NCBI GenBank assembly: GCA_003167255.1
Contig: PMTR01000006.1
Location: 3,000-55,373 of the forward strand
Direction of reading: 5' to 3'
DNA from: Bryobacterales bacterium
Lineage (GTDB): Bacteria > Acidobacteriota > Terriglobia > Bryobacterales > Bryobacteraceae
DNA: 52,374 bases
Shown here: piece after piece, positions 15,012 through 23,029 of the stretch
Layout: each line of letters starts with the position of its first letter
How positions within the stretch are numbered: position 1 is the first letter of the stretch
Made by a program: the position numbers and the translations under genes
The notes under the pieces: generated by a model
Databases searched by the model: none
Told to the model about the DNA's origin: nothing
The model's input: only the letters and a program-made list of their open reading frames with translations

Positions 15012-17462
15012 GTGTCCCTTATAAGAACGATTAACAAAACGCTTTCCCTGCTTGGGCTGTCGGCTCTGGCGCTGTTCAGCGCAGAGACCTACCAGAAGCC
15101 GCCCAAGGCCGTGCTGGACGTGTTCAACGCGCCCACCACGCCGGCGCTGGCGCTCAGCCCCACCCACGATTTCGCCCTGCAGGCTCAGCCGGTGGTCTAT
15201 CCGCCCATCGCGGAGCTGGCCGAGCCGATGCTGCGCATCGCGGGCATGCGCATCAACCCGAAGACTAACGGGCTGCACAACACCACGTTCGCAAGCTCGC
15301 TGAAACTGCGAAAGATCCCAGAGGGCACGGAGATCGCGGTCGAGCTGCCGCCCAATCCGAAGATCGGCGGCACGCGCTGGTCGAGCGACGGCAAGCACTT
15401 CTCGTTCACCAACAGCACCGCGGCGGGCATCGAGCTGTGGATCGGCGACACCACCGGGAAAACGCACAAAGTGGAAGGCGTCCGCATCAACAGCGTGATG
15501 GGCGGCGGAGGCCGTGGCGGCGGGGCGAGCGACGTGCAGTGGATGCCGGACAACAAGACCCTGCTGGTAGAGATCGTGAAGCCCAACCGCGGGGCGGCGC
15601 CGCGCGAACCGGTGCCCACCGGGCCGCACGTGCAGGAAAGCCTGGGTGGCGGCGCGCCGGCTCCCACGCTCGAAGACATGCTGGCCAGCCCGCACGATGA
15701 GGACCTGTTTGTTTACTACGCCACGTCGCAGCTTGCCATGGTGGATCCGGATAGCGGCAAGCTGGCGCCGCTCGGCAAGGCGGGGATCATCGCTTCGGCT
15801 CGCATCTCGCCGAATGGCAAGAACCTGCTGGTGACGACGATTCACAAGCCGTTCTCGTATCTGCACTCGGCCGGCTCGTTCCCGCGGGAGATCGAAGTCT
15901 GGGATCTGACCGGCAAGGTGCTGCACAAAGTGGCGAGCGTTCCCCTGGAAGACAAGGTGCCGATGAACGGCGTGATGACCGGCGCGCGAAACGTGATGTG
16001 GCGGCCGAGCGAACCAGCCACGCTGGTGTGGGTGGAGGCGCTGGACGGCGGCGATTTGCGGAACAATGCGCCCTTCCGCGACCACATCCTGGCGCTGAAG
16101 GCGCCGTTCACCGGCGAGCCGCGCGAAGTCTTCAAAACCGAGCAGCGCTTCAGTGGGATCCAGATGGGCGCCAAGGGCGGCTTCGCGCTGGTATCGGACT
16201 CGGAGCGCCGGACGCGGCGCGTGCGCACGTTCGAGATTGATATGGACCAGCCCGGGCAGGCCGCCAAGCTGATCTGGAGCCGTAACAACCAGGACCGCTA
16301 CCACGACCCCGGCACGCCGCTCGGCAAGACGATGCCGAACGGCGAATCGGCCATCCTGCAGGACGGCGGCAACATTTTCCTGACCGGCCCGGGTTCTTCG
16401 CCCACCGGCGACCACCCGTTCCTGAACCGGTACAACCTGGCGACCCAGAAAACCGACACGCTGTTCCAATGCGACGACGACCATTACGAAACCGTCGTCG
16501 CGCTGCTCGACGACCACGCCGGCAAGTTCCTGACGCGGCGCGAGAGCCCCACCGAGCCGCCGAACTATTTTGTGCGCCCGCCCAACGGCGCGCCGGTGGC
16601 GGTGACCGGTTTCCCGGATCCGCAGCCTTCCATTCGAGGCATCCATAAGGAACTCGTCAAATACAAACGGGCCGACGGCGTGGAACTCTCGTTCACGTTA
16701 TACCTGCCGGCGAACTACCAGACGGGCGTGCGACTGCCGACAGTGATCTGGGCCTACCCCTACGAATACAACGACGCCGATACCGCCAGCCAGGTGAGCG
16801 GCTCGACCAAACGCTTCACCGAAATGCGCGGATACTCCGAACTGTTTTTCGCGCTCGAAGGCTACGCGGTTCTGGCCAACACGGCGATGCCGATTGTGGG
16901 CAGCGACCCCGACATCGTGAATGACGGCTTCGTCGACCAAGTGGTGATGGACGCGAAGGCGGCCATCGATAAAGCGGTCGAGATGGGAGTGACCGATCGC
17001 GCGCGTGTGGGAGTGGGCGGCCACAGCTACGGTGCGTTTATGACGGACACGCTGCTGGCGCACTGCGATTACTTCCGGGCAGGCATCGCCGAGAGCGGCG
17101 CGCCCAATCGTACGCTGACACCATTCGGCTTCCAGAGCGAGCGCCGGACCATATGGCAGGCGCCCGAAACATACCTGAAAATGTCGCCCTTCATGTACGC
17201 CGACAAGATCAAGGCGCCCATTCTGTTTATTCACGGCGAAGCGGACGATAACAGCGGCACCTTCCCGATTCAATCCGAGCGCATGTATGAAGCGGTGCGC
17301 GGCAACGGCGGCATCACGCGGCTGGTATTCCTGCCGTTCGAAGCCCACGGCTATCGCGGCAAAGAGACCATTGAGCACGTGCTGTGGGAGAAGTTCACGT
17401 GGTTCGATAAATACGTGAAGAACGCGAGCGCGGGAACAACGCCGAGCGCGAATGACCGCTAG
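15012..17462 (+). CDS. S9-family serine peptidase (glutamyl-endopeptidase-like)
   Basis: An exported prolyl-oligopeptidase-family peptidase. A signal segment (INKTLSLLGLSALALFSAE) is followed by a long beta-propeller-like region (to about residue 550) with Gly/Ala-rich inserts, then the alpha/beta-hydrolase catalytic domain. The nucleophile is about Ser672 in VGGHSYGAFM, the acid lies in HGEADDN, and the base is in FEAHGYR. GGHSYGAFM with FEAHGY is the pattern of the S9D glutamyl endopeptidase group. The start is uncertain: GTG at 15012 places the signal peptide correctly, and the frame is open to another GTG at 14982. Neither has a good ribosome binding site. Confidence 0.9.
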   Translation: MSLIRTINKTLSLLGLSALALFSAETYQKPPKAVLDVFNAPTTPALALSPTHDFALQAQPVVYPPIAELAEPMLRIAGMRINPKTNGLHNTTFASSLKLRKIPEGTEIAVELPPNPKIGGTRWSSDGKHFSFTNSTAAGIELWIGDTTGKTHKVEGVRINSVMGGGGRGGGASDVQWMPDNKTLLVEIVKPNRGAAPREPVPTGPHVQESLGGGAPAPTLEDMLASPHDEDLFVYYATSQLAMVDPDSGKLAPLGKAGIIASARISPNGKNLLVTTIHKPFSYLHSAGSFPREIEVWDLTGKVLHKVASVPLEDKVPMNGVMTGARNVMWRPSEPATLVWVEALDGGDLRNNAPFRDHILALKAPFTGEPREVFKTEQRFSGIQMGAKGGFALVSDSERRTRRVRTFEIDMDQPGQAAKLIWSRNNQDRYHDPGTPLGKTMPNGESAILQDGGNIFLTGPGSSPTGDHPFLNRYNLATQKTDTLFQCDDDHYETVVALLDDHAGKFLTRRESPTEPPNYFVRPPNGAPVAVTGFPDPQPSIRGIHKELVKYKRADGVELSFTLYLPANYQTGVRLPTVIWAYPYEYNDADTASQVSGSTKRFTEMRGYSELFFALEGYAVLANTAMPIVGSDPDIVNDGFVDQVVMDAKAAIDKAVEMGVTDRARVGVGGHSYGAFMTDTLLAHCDYFRAGIAESGAPNRTLTPFGFQSERRTIWQAPETYLKMSPFMYADKIKAPILFIHGEADDNSGTFPIQSERMYEAVRGNGGITRLVFLPFEAHGYRGKETIEHVLWEKFTWFDKYVKNASAGTTPSANDR

Positions 17463-17512
17463 CTCTGGTGATCTGGTAAGCCTCTGAAAAAAACCGGGGG
17501 AAAACCGGGGAC

Positions 17513-17830
17513 CTACCGCCTTAGCAAAAGCTCGAACCGGACGCCTTCCGTTTTTTGTAACGCCGTCAGGATGCTGGAAAGATTCGCAGCAGATGGGCTG
17601 CCCTTGGGCCCCAGCATGCGCATCAGGCTCTTGGCAGGTATGTGCGTGCGCTTTTGGAGGTCCTGAAATCCGGCCGTCGCGTTGACGTAGTCTCGTAGGA
17701 CGGCCTTGCCGGTCGCAAGGTCGCCGTTGATGACGCACTCGACGGCCTCGCGCAGAAGCGCTTGACGGAAATCCGGGTCGCGCTGCGCGCGCGCCCGGAT
17801 GGTTTCCTTGAAGTCGTGGGTTAGGGGCAT
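17513..17830 (-). CDS. HigA-like antitoxin
   Basis: A 105-residue DNA-binding-type antitoxin (MPLTHDFKETIRARAQRDPD). The N-terminal half (FRQALLREAVECVINGDLATG) resembles addiction-module antidote proteins. The C-terminal half (THIPAKSLMRMLGPKGSPSAANLSSIL) has the helix-turn-helix of HigA-type proteins. Its ATG shares one base with the toxin stop codon (TAATG), so translation is coupled, toxin first, as is usual for HigBA. It presumably neutralises the toxin upstream and represses the pair. Confidence 0.85.
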   Translation of the reverse strand: MPLTHDFKETIRARAQRDPDFRQALLREAVECVINGDLATGKAVLRDYVNATAGFQDLQKRTHIPAKSLMRMLGPKGSPSAANLSSILTALQKTEGVRFELLLRR

Positions 17831-18177
17831 TATTGAATCTCCTGTTTCTTCCTTCGTTTGTATGCGGCCCAGCATTCCTGCGCCGACGCGATGTCCTGTT
17901 GTTGCCGTTTCTTCGTGCCGCCGCCAATCAGAATCACCAGGCGATCGCCATCCTTGCCGAAGTAGATGCGGTAGCCGGGGCCGAACTCGATCTTATATTC
18001 AAAGACGCCATATTCAAAGACGCCGGAACCAACGCCTTTGACCTTCGAGAAATTTCCCTGCTCCATACGCGCAAGCGCGATGGTCGCCTTGGCGGCTGCC
18101 GCCGCGTCGGGCCCTTCGAGCCATTGGGCGAACCGTTTGTTTCCGCGTTCGTCAATATAGCCGCGCAGATCGATCAT
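17830..18177 (-). CDS. RelE/HigB-type toxin (Gp49-like)
   Basis: A 115-residue protein of the RelE/ParE superfamily, phage-Gp49/HigB-like branch: GNKRFAQWLEG near the start, KVKGVGSGVFEY, then EFGPGYRIYFGKDGDRLVILIGGGTKK. Such toxins are mRNA interferases acting at the ribosome. The core EYRI-x-FGPGYR strand is interrupted here by a repeated GVFEY (residues 52-56 and 57-61), caused by a 15-bp tandem duplication in the DNA. The reading frame is preserved, so the protein may or may not still fold. It heads the two-gene unit with the antitoxin. Confidence 0.85.
   Translation of the reverse strand: MIDLRGYIDERGNKRFAQWLEGPDAAAAAKATIALARMEQGNFSKVKGVGSGVFEYGVFEYKIEFGPGYRIYFGKDGDRLVILIGGGTKKRQQQDIASAQECWAAYKRRKKQEIQ
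17995..18024. repeat. 15-bp perfect tandem duplication within the toxin gene
   Basis: ATATTCAAAGACGCC occurs twice head to tail (17995-18009, 18010-18024). Five codons are duplicated in frame, giving GVFEYGVFEY in the toxin. Replication slippage is the likely cause. Confidence 0.9.
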
Positions 18178-18387
18178 CTAAGAATTGATGGTAACTAATT
18201 CGTTACCACGCGCGTCAACGCCTGTTCCAGGGTCAGGACGCACGCCACCCCGTTGCTCCGCGCGGGGGGGTGGACTCGGTTTTCCCTGCCCGTGCCCGTC
18301 AGTGGTACGCTAGCAGCGCTAGGAATCACCTTGCAACGGCTGGGATTGGCCAAAGTTCAAAAAGCTAAAAGGTATGGCGCACGGGTT

Positions 18388-18831
18388 TCATCGAAAGGAC
18401 CCAACAAAGACTGGTATTTTACCGATGCTTGGGGGCGACCCTTTGTGGAATTCGAACCAGCGGCCGTCACCAGTGGACATCTTCAAACGGCTAATGGTGA
18501 CGCCCTGCCACACTTCGAGCGCTCTTGAATCTGTTCCTGACACCGCTCCAAAAATCGGCTCTACCACGGCCTGGGCACGTAGCAAATCCTTGACGCTTAG
18601 AATTGTCCCGTCACTAACCCAACTTGCATACGTTACGGTCTTGGTAAAGCCTAGGACAGGTGACCCATCTGGCTCAAGCCCTAAATAAGAGTTCGGCGTC
18701 CCGTCTGGAGTCGCGACGAATTCCATTCCGAGGTTTGGCCTTTGCAGCTGTGCGTCCGGGTATCCTCCTAAGTGAACGTGATCATTGTGAAAATGAATAT
18801 TTATAAGAAGAGATTGCATTAGACTAGCCAT
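18388..18831 (-). CDS. Hypothetical protein
   Basis: An open frame of 147 residues from the ATG at 18831 (MASLMQSLLINIHFHNDHVH). It has no recognised domain, but the composition (SYLGLEPDGSPVLGFTKTVTYAS, VSDGTILSVKDLL) looks like a real soluble protein. The frame runs further upstream through the shadow of the acyl-CoA synthetase remnant, so the start is uncertain. The DNA is more AT-rich than its neighbours, which suggests transfer. It overlaps the last bases of the synthetase remnant. Confidence 0.4.
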   Translation of the reverse strand: MASLMQSLLINIHFHNDHVHLGGYPDAQLQRPNLGMEFVATPDGTPNSYLGLEPDGSPVLGFTKTVTYASWVSDGTILSVKDLLRAQAVVEPIFGAVSGTDSRALEVWQGVTISRLKMSTGDGRWFEFHKGSPPSIGKIPVFVGSFR

Positions 18832-19469
18832 CGTACTTCCGGGTTTTGGGTACACGGTAGACGCGTTTTTGATGAGATAACTAACAAACGTCGGAGCAGA
18901 TCGTTCAGGCAGCGGTCCTGGGGGGTGAGAGCGAGAGTGCGGCCGATGTTTCGGGCGGAGGCGGAGAGGTTGGCGTGGCTCAGAGGGACGATTTTGGGGC
19001 GTGAGGTGGTGCCGGAGGTGTGGAGGACGAGGGCGATGTCGCCCGGTTGCGGGAGGCCGGCGGGAGCGCAGCCTTCGGAGAGCAACCCCGGCGTGAGTTC
19101 GAGGATGGGGATGCCGAGTTCGGTCGAGACAGCGCGCGCCGGCGAGTCGAGGCCTTTCTGGACGATCAGGAGCCTGGGCCGGTGGTCTTCGAAGTAGAAG
19201 GTGAATTCGGAGCGGCGGTAGCCGGGGTTGAGCGGGGCGCAGACGGCGGCGCAGGCGACGCCGAGGAAGGCGATGGCCATTTCGGGGCCGTTGGGGAGGA
19301 CCACGGCGACCCGATCGGTGCGGGAGACTCCGGCGGAGCGGAGGCGCTCGACGATGGACCATACCTGGCCTACCAGTTGGGAGTGAGAGAGCGGGGGCCG
19401 GCCGAAGGCATGGATCGCGGGGGCGTCCGATGGAGTTCGAAAGAGCTCCGCAACGGTCTCGATTCCCAC
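18819..19469 (-). pseudogene. Truncated AMP-dependent acyl-CoA synthetase
   Basis: The frame opens GIETVAELFRTPSDAPAIHA and carries the N-terminal domain of the adenylating enzyme family up to the ATP-binding motif LHTSGTTSRPKIVPLSH (about residues 148-165). Similarity ends soon after LTPQDRCLN (about 18900), and the frame closes with unrelated residues at about 215, against 500-550 in intact enzymes. The catalytic C-terminal part is missing, so adenylation and thioester formation are lost. GTG start. The break coincides with a change to AT-rich DNA, pointing to a recombination joint. Confidence 0.75.
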
Positions 19470-19709
19470 ATTCCATTATAGGACGCCAGACAGATTGACT
19501 CTTATCCGGAGCTTTGCGAAGGTGCGGGACATATCAGTGAGCTCTGCCTCCGGCGGGGCAGGATTGAATAGGCTGTGACTCCAGATGGGGGCCGCGCCGC
19601 ATTTTTTGGAGAAGCAAGCGATATTGAAAATAAACGACTTGACCGGGAGTCACAGGCCAGCTTTACGCAAATGCCGGCCAATTGAGAGAATCCTAGCGTA
19701 GGGAGTACT

Positions 19710-19792
19710 CCAATCGGAGCCGCGACCGTAAGGGAGCGTTAGGTCTATGGGCAACGCCAGCAACGCTCCCTTACGGTCGCGGCTCCGATTGG
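19710..19792. repeat. Perfect 31-bp inverted repeat
   Basis: Arms 19710-19740 and 19762-19792 are perfect reverse complements over 31 bases, with a 21-base spacer. The arm includes GAGCCGCGACCGTAAGGGAG. A diverged single arm of the same family lies inside the start of the engB gene (44507-44532). There is no transposase gene beside it. It may be a MITE-like or REP-like element. The surrounding 19470-20003 stretch shows no gene. Confidence 0.85.
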
Positions 19793-20003
19793 GGCTTCCT
19801 TCTCATCCACTTCTGTGTCGCACACCCGCTTTGCGAGGACAGCAACCCGCGTACCGAGTGGGGTCACGCCGCGACCGCCAGATCTGGTACTCTCCGCAGG
19901 TCAGGAAAGTACCACAACCGAAGTGCAGGGGTTCGCGTATACTTCCGCATGTCTTGTTCTAACGGGGCCCCAGGCCTATTGTCGGGTAGAACAGGAGCAA
20001 ACG

Positions 20004-20180
20004 ATGACCCAAGACTGCAAGGTCTGCCTGGCACAACACGACGAAGAGATCCACGCCGCCACCAACCGCGTCCTCGGGTGGTTCCGCGCTCAAGTGACGA
20101 AACACCTGCACGACGCAGCGGATGACCCGATGCTGAGCGAGGAGGAGGAATTCGGGGCGCCCCAACTCAACGCCGCCTGA
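20004..20180 (+). CDS. Small conserved-looking protein
   Basis: A 58-residue protein, MTQDCKVCLAQHDEEIHAAT at the start, with a CxxC-like pair (Cys5, Cys8) and helical middle (RVLGWFRAQVTKHLHD), ending in an acidic segment. GGAG at 19994-19997 sits 6 bases before the ATG, a good ribosome binding site. Small proteins with this opening seem to occur in other Acidobacteriota. The function is unknown; the two cysteines might bind metal. It is monocistronic between the 31-bp repeat and the toxin-antitoxin scar. Confidence 0.65.
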   Translation: MTQDCKVCLAQHDEEIHAATNRVLGWFRAQVTKHLHDAADDPMLSEEEEFGAPQLNAA

Positions 20181-20290
20181 AGGCTTCGGAGAGAATTGGT
20201 CGAGAAAATGGATCAGCCTCGAAAATGGGTCAGTCAAGTACCAGCAAGCAGTCCTTGACGTGGACATGGAGGCTGGGGCATTCTTTCTTT

Positions 20291-20419
20291 TACCGTCCCA
20301 GCGAAAGCTCGAACCGGACGCCTTCCTTTTTTTGTAACGCGCTGCCGCGTCGAGCCCTTCGAGCCATTGGGCGAGCCGTTTGTTCCCGTTTTCGTCGATA
20401 ACTGATTCCAATTCATCAT
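20291..20419 (-). pseudogene. Deletion remnant of a second HigBA-like pair
   Basis: Bases 20291-20340 match the 3' end of the antitoxin gene (17514-17563) at about 45 of 50 positions. Bases from 20341 on match the 5' part of the toxin gene (from about 18095) closely for some 60 bases. The two are fused directly, so about 530 bases covering the toxin's C-terminus and the antitoxin's N-terminus are gone. The result is a hybrid frame (NGNKRLAQWLEGLDAAA, then the antitoxin tail). It lies immediately before the end of the two-ATPase operon. Confidence 0.8.
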
Positions 20420-20425
20420 GACGTA

Positions 20426-23029
20426 TCATGATTTCTCAAGACCAGGTTCCCCGGCGTCAAAAAGATCGGGAGCGAGGCGTCGCAGAATCTTGGTTGCGGC
20501 CATACGGACTTCCGGGGCTACGGTACGGAGGTAGTCAGGCGTTCCGGCCCGTGCTGATTGCAGAGCTTCGTACAGCGGACGCCATCGTTCGTTGGCCCCG
20601 GTCCGTTCGAGGACGGCGATGGCGTCGTCGAGATGACCGGTCTGAATTGCAGACCGGAAAAATCCCTTGGAAAAGAACGCGGATTTGTTGGAGGCCAGTT
20701 GCTCCAGCAGTTGGCTCGCTTCCGGCCAGCTTTCGGTAAGTGTCAGAATTCGCGCCAGGAGGAATTGGATTTCCGGATTGTCTGGAACGAGTTCGTGGGC
20801 GTGCCGCACCATCTTCAGGAGTGCGGGAAGTTCCTTGGGCGTACCGAGGAGGTGATGGCAGGCTCGAACGAATTGCTCCAAATCCCATTCTCGTGTTGGA
20901 CCGATTTCGAAGGCGCGCAGAAGTGCTTCCGCTGCCTCCCGGTGGGAGAAACGCTCCATCAGCGTCCTTCCGAGGTTGCTCCACGGATAGACTAGCTGTG
21001 AGTCCAACTCAATGGCGCGGCGAAAAGCTTGCTCTGCCTCTTCGTAACGCTTCGAATGCCACGACAGCAAGTAACCAAGGCCACTCCAGGAAGGTACCTC
21101 AAACCCGGGCTCCGCCGTCATGGCCCGGAATGCCGACTCTGCCCTTTTCGTTTCTTCCCCAGAAACCGCTTCCCGATAAAGCGTTATGTCGACTCTGCAG
21201 GCAATGGCGATGTAGGGAAGCAGGAGAAGATCGTACTGCTTCGCGATCGCAATCGCGTTTTCATAGTCGTAAACGTCAGCCAGCTCGCCGCCCGCGAGGG
21301 CGTCGTAAAGCCGGGTCACGTCTGCGGCATACCCTGGAAAACTCTGCCCCAGACGCTCCTCGAAAAGTCTGAGCTTCCCATACAGTTCACGCAGACGAGC
21401 AGTTGGCAGCGATGGCAGCTGCTCAACCATCTTCGCCTTCTCCATTAATGAGAACGAAGGCGAACCTCCGAGGAGGCGCCAGAACTCCGCAGGGTCGATG
21501 CCGTCCCAATCGCGCTGGAGGTTGCAGGTGGCCGTTCGCAGGTCCCGGAGCTGCTGCATGCGGTCTTTCTTGTCCTGCAATTCCGGAGGGAGGTCGCTGA
21601 AATCGATGAGGCGGCGCACGCCATCGTCCAGGACTGCATGCAGACCGGCGGATTCGAGACTTCGCTGCAAGTACCGGTCGGGGACTGCCTGCGAATAGGC
21701 CAGCGCCATTTCGGCGTAGTGTTCGCGGCCCATGGTCTCCGGGTCGCGATCCAGGAAGCTGCGGGCGCGGGCGTGCAGTTCCTCGCGGTCAAACCAGGTT
21801 TCCAGAAACTTCACCAGCCAGAGCAAGCGGCGGCGCACGCGGCGGCTGGCGCGCATCAGGTACCAGATATTGAAAAAACGCTCGGCGATCTGATAGGCGT
21901 TTTTCTTTTCGCCGAACCACGGGGTCTTCTCCACCACTCCGAAGTCTTCGAGGCGCTTGAGCTGAGCGGAGACCTGGCTGACGGAGAGCGGGCTCAGGCG
22001 TTCGGTGAGATCGGCGGCGGTCAAGGGGTCCCAATGAATGGCCATGGCGTCGACCAGTTGCTGGGCTTGCGGGGCCAACTCTTCAAATCGCGCTTTGTAG
22101 AGAGCTGTGTACTCGTCCAGAAGCTGCTCGATGTCGCGCTGCACGTCGCCTTCGGGGCCTTGCGCCAGGACTTTGAAGAGCAGCACGAGGGTGCGCGGAT
22201 TGCCGCCGGTGAGAACACCCAAGGCCTTGATGCGCCCGGGTTGTTCGCGCAACAAGCGCGACACTTCCGTGGCGCCGGCTTGCTCGGCCAGTTGACACAG
22301 CGTGGAAAACGTCTCCTGTTCATCGAAACCCTTCAGCTCATGGATCTGAAAGAAGTCGTAGAACGCCCGCCCATACTCGTAGAGGGTTTCCAGCACGCGG
22401 CTGGATGCTCCCACGAAGTGCAGGCGGCGCTCCTGCGAGATGACGCGGCGGAATTCCCACTCCTCGTCTTTCTTGAGGCGGTCGAGAACGATATCCAGGT
22501 TATCGACCAGCAGGAGGACGCGCCGGCCGAGCCGGTCGGCTTCTTCCAGGAGGAGTTGAAGCGCGGCGGTGGATCGGTCGGCGCCGGAGGATGGCACGCG
22601 TTCCACCCGGGCGTCCAAAGCCTGAGAGGCGGCGCGGTCGCCGGTGCGGTCCAGCGCATCGCTCAAGGCATCGACGCAGTTCAACCAAAAGTCGCCCAAG
22701 CCGGCCACGTTGTATTGTTCTTCGGGGAAGACCAACGGCATCCAGGCCACGGCCAGGGCGGGATCGTCTTCGACGGCAAAGGCCAGGCGGCGCAGCAGGG
22801 TGGTCTTGCCGAGGCCGCGCTGGCCGATGATCAGATGGTGCTGCGGCGTGCTGCCGGGCGCTTCGCGGCGCAGGTCATCGAGCAATCTTTCAAGAAGTGG
22901 CTGGCGCGCCACAAAGCCGCGGATCAGGTCTTCCTTCTTCAGCAACGCGGGGTTGTAGACGGCCACGGTGAAGGGCGGGCTGGTCTTCCTTGCATCGGGC
23001 TTGGGATCGGCCGGCTTCGGTTCAGTCAT
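20426..23029 (-). CDS. Large P-loop ATPase with winged helix and TPR-like repeats
   Basis: An 867-residue protein. The ATPase domain (about residues 25-310) has Walker A GQRGLGKTT (69-77) and Walker B RRVLLLVDNLD. A winged helix (about 330-400: LTAADLTERLSPLSVSQVSAQL, then DFGVVEKTPW) follows. The C-terminal half is helical with TPR-like units at about 690-800 (YEEAEQAFRRAIELDSQLVYPW, REAAEALLRAFEIGPT). This domain order is that of STAND-like regulators and defence ATPases. The ATG at 23029 overlaps the upstream stop by 8 bases and has AGGAAG in front; the longer start at 23050 is less likely. It is co-transcribed with a second ATPase. The role is unknown. Confidence 0.85.
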   Translation of the reverse strand: MTEPKPADPKPDARKTSPPFTVAVYNPALLKKEDLIRGFVARQPLLERLLDDLRREAPGSTPQHHLIIGQRGLGKTTLLRRLAFAVEDDPALAVAWMPLVFPEEQYNVAGLGDFWLNCVDALSDALDRTGDRAASQALDARVERVPSSGADRSTAALQLLLEEADRLGRRVLLLVDNLDIVLDRLKKDEEWEFRRVISQERRLHFVGASSRVLETLYEYGRAFYDFFQIHELKGFDEQETFSTLCQLAEQAGATEVSRLLREQPGRIKALGVLTGGNPRTLVLLFKVLAQGPEGDVQRDIEQLLDEYTALYKARFEELAPQAQQLVDAMAIHWDPLTAADLTERLSPLSVSQVSAQLKRLEDFGVVEKTPWFGEKKNAYQIAERFFNIWYLMRASRRVRRRLLWLVKFLETWFDREELHARARSFLDRDPETMGREHYAEMALAYSQAVPDRYLQRSLESAGLHAVLDDGVRRLIDFSDLPPELQDKKDRMQQLRDLRTATCNLQRDWDGIDPAEFWRLLGGSPSFSLMEKAKMVEQLPSLPTARLRELYGKLRLFEERLGQSFPGYAADVTRLYDALAGGELADVYDYENAIAIAKQYDLLLLPYIAIACRVDITLYREAVSGEETKRAESAFRAMTAEPGFEVPSWSGLGYLLSWHSKRYEEAEQAFRRAIELDSQLVYPWSNLGRTLMERFSHREAAEALLRAFEIGPTREWDLEQFVRACHHLLGTPKELPALLKMVRHAHELVPDNPEIQFLLARILTLTESWPEASQLLEQLASNKSAFFSKGFFRSAIQTGHLDDAIAVLERTGANERWRPLYEALQSARAGTPDYLRTVAPEVRMAATKILRRLAPDLFDAGEPGLEKS

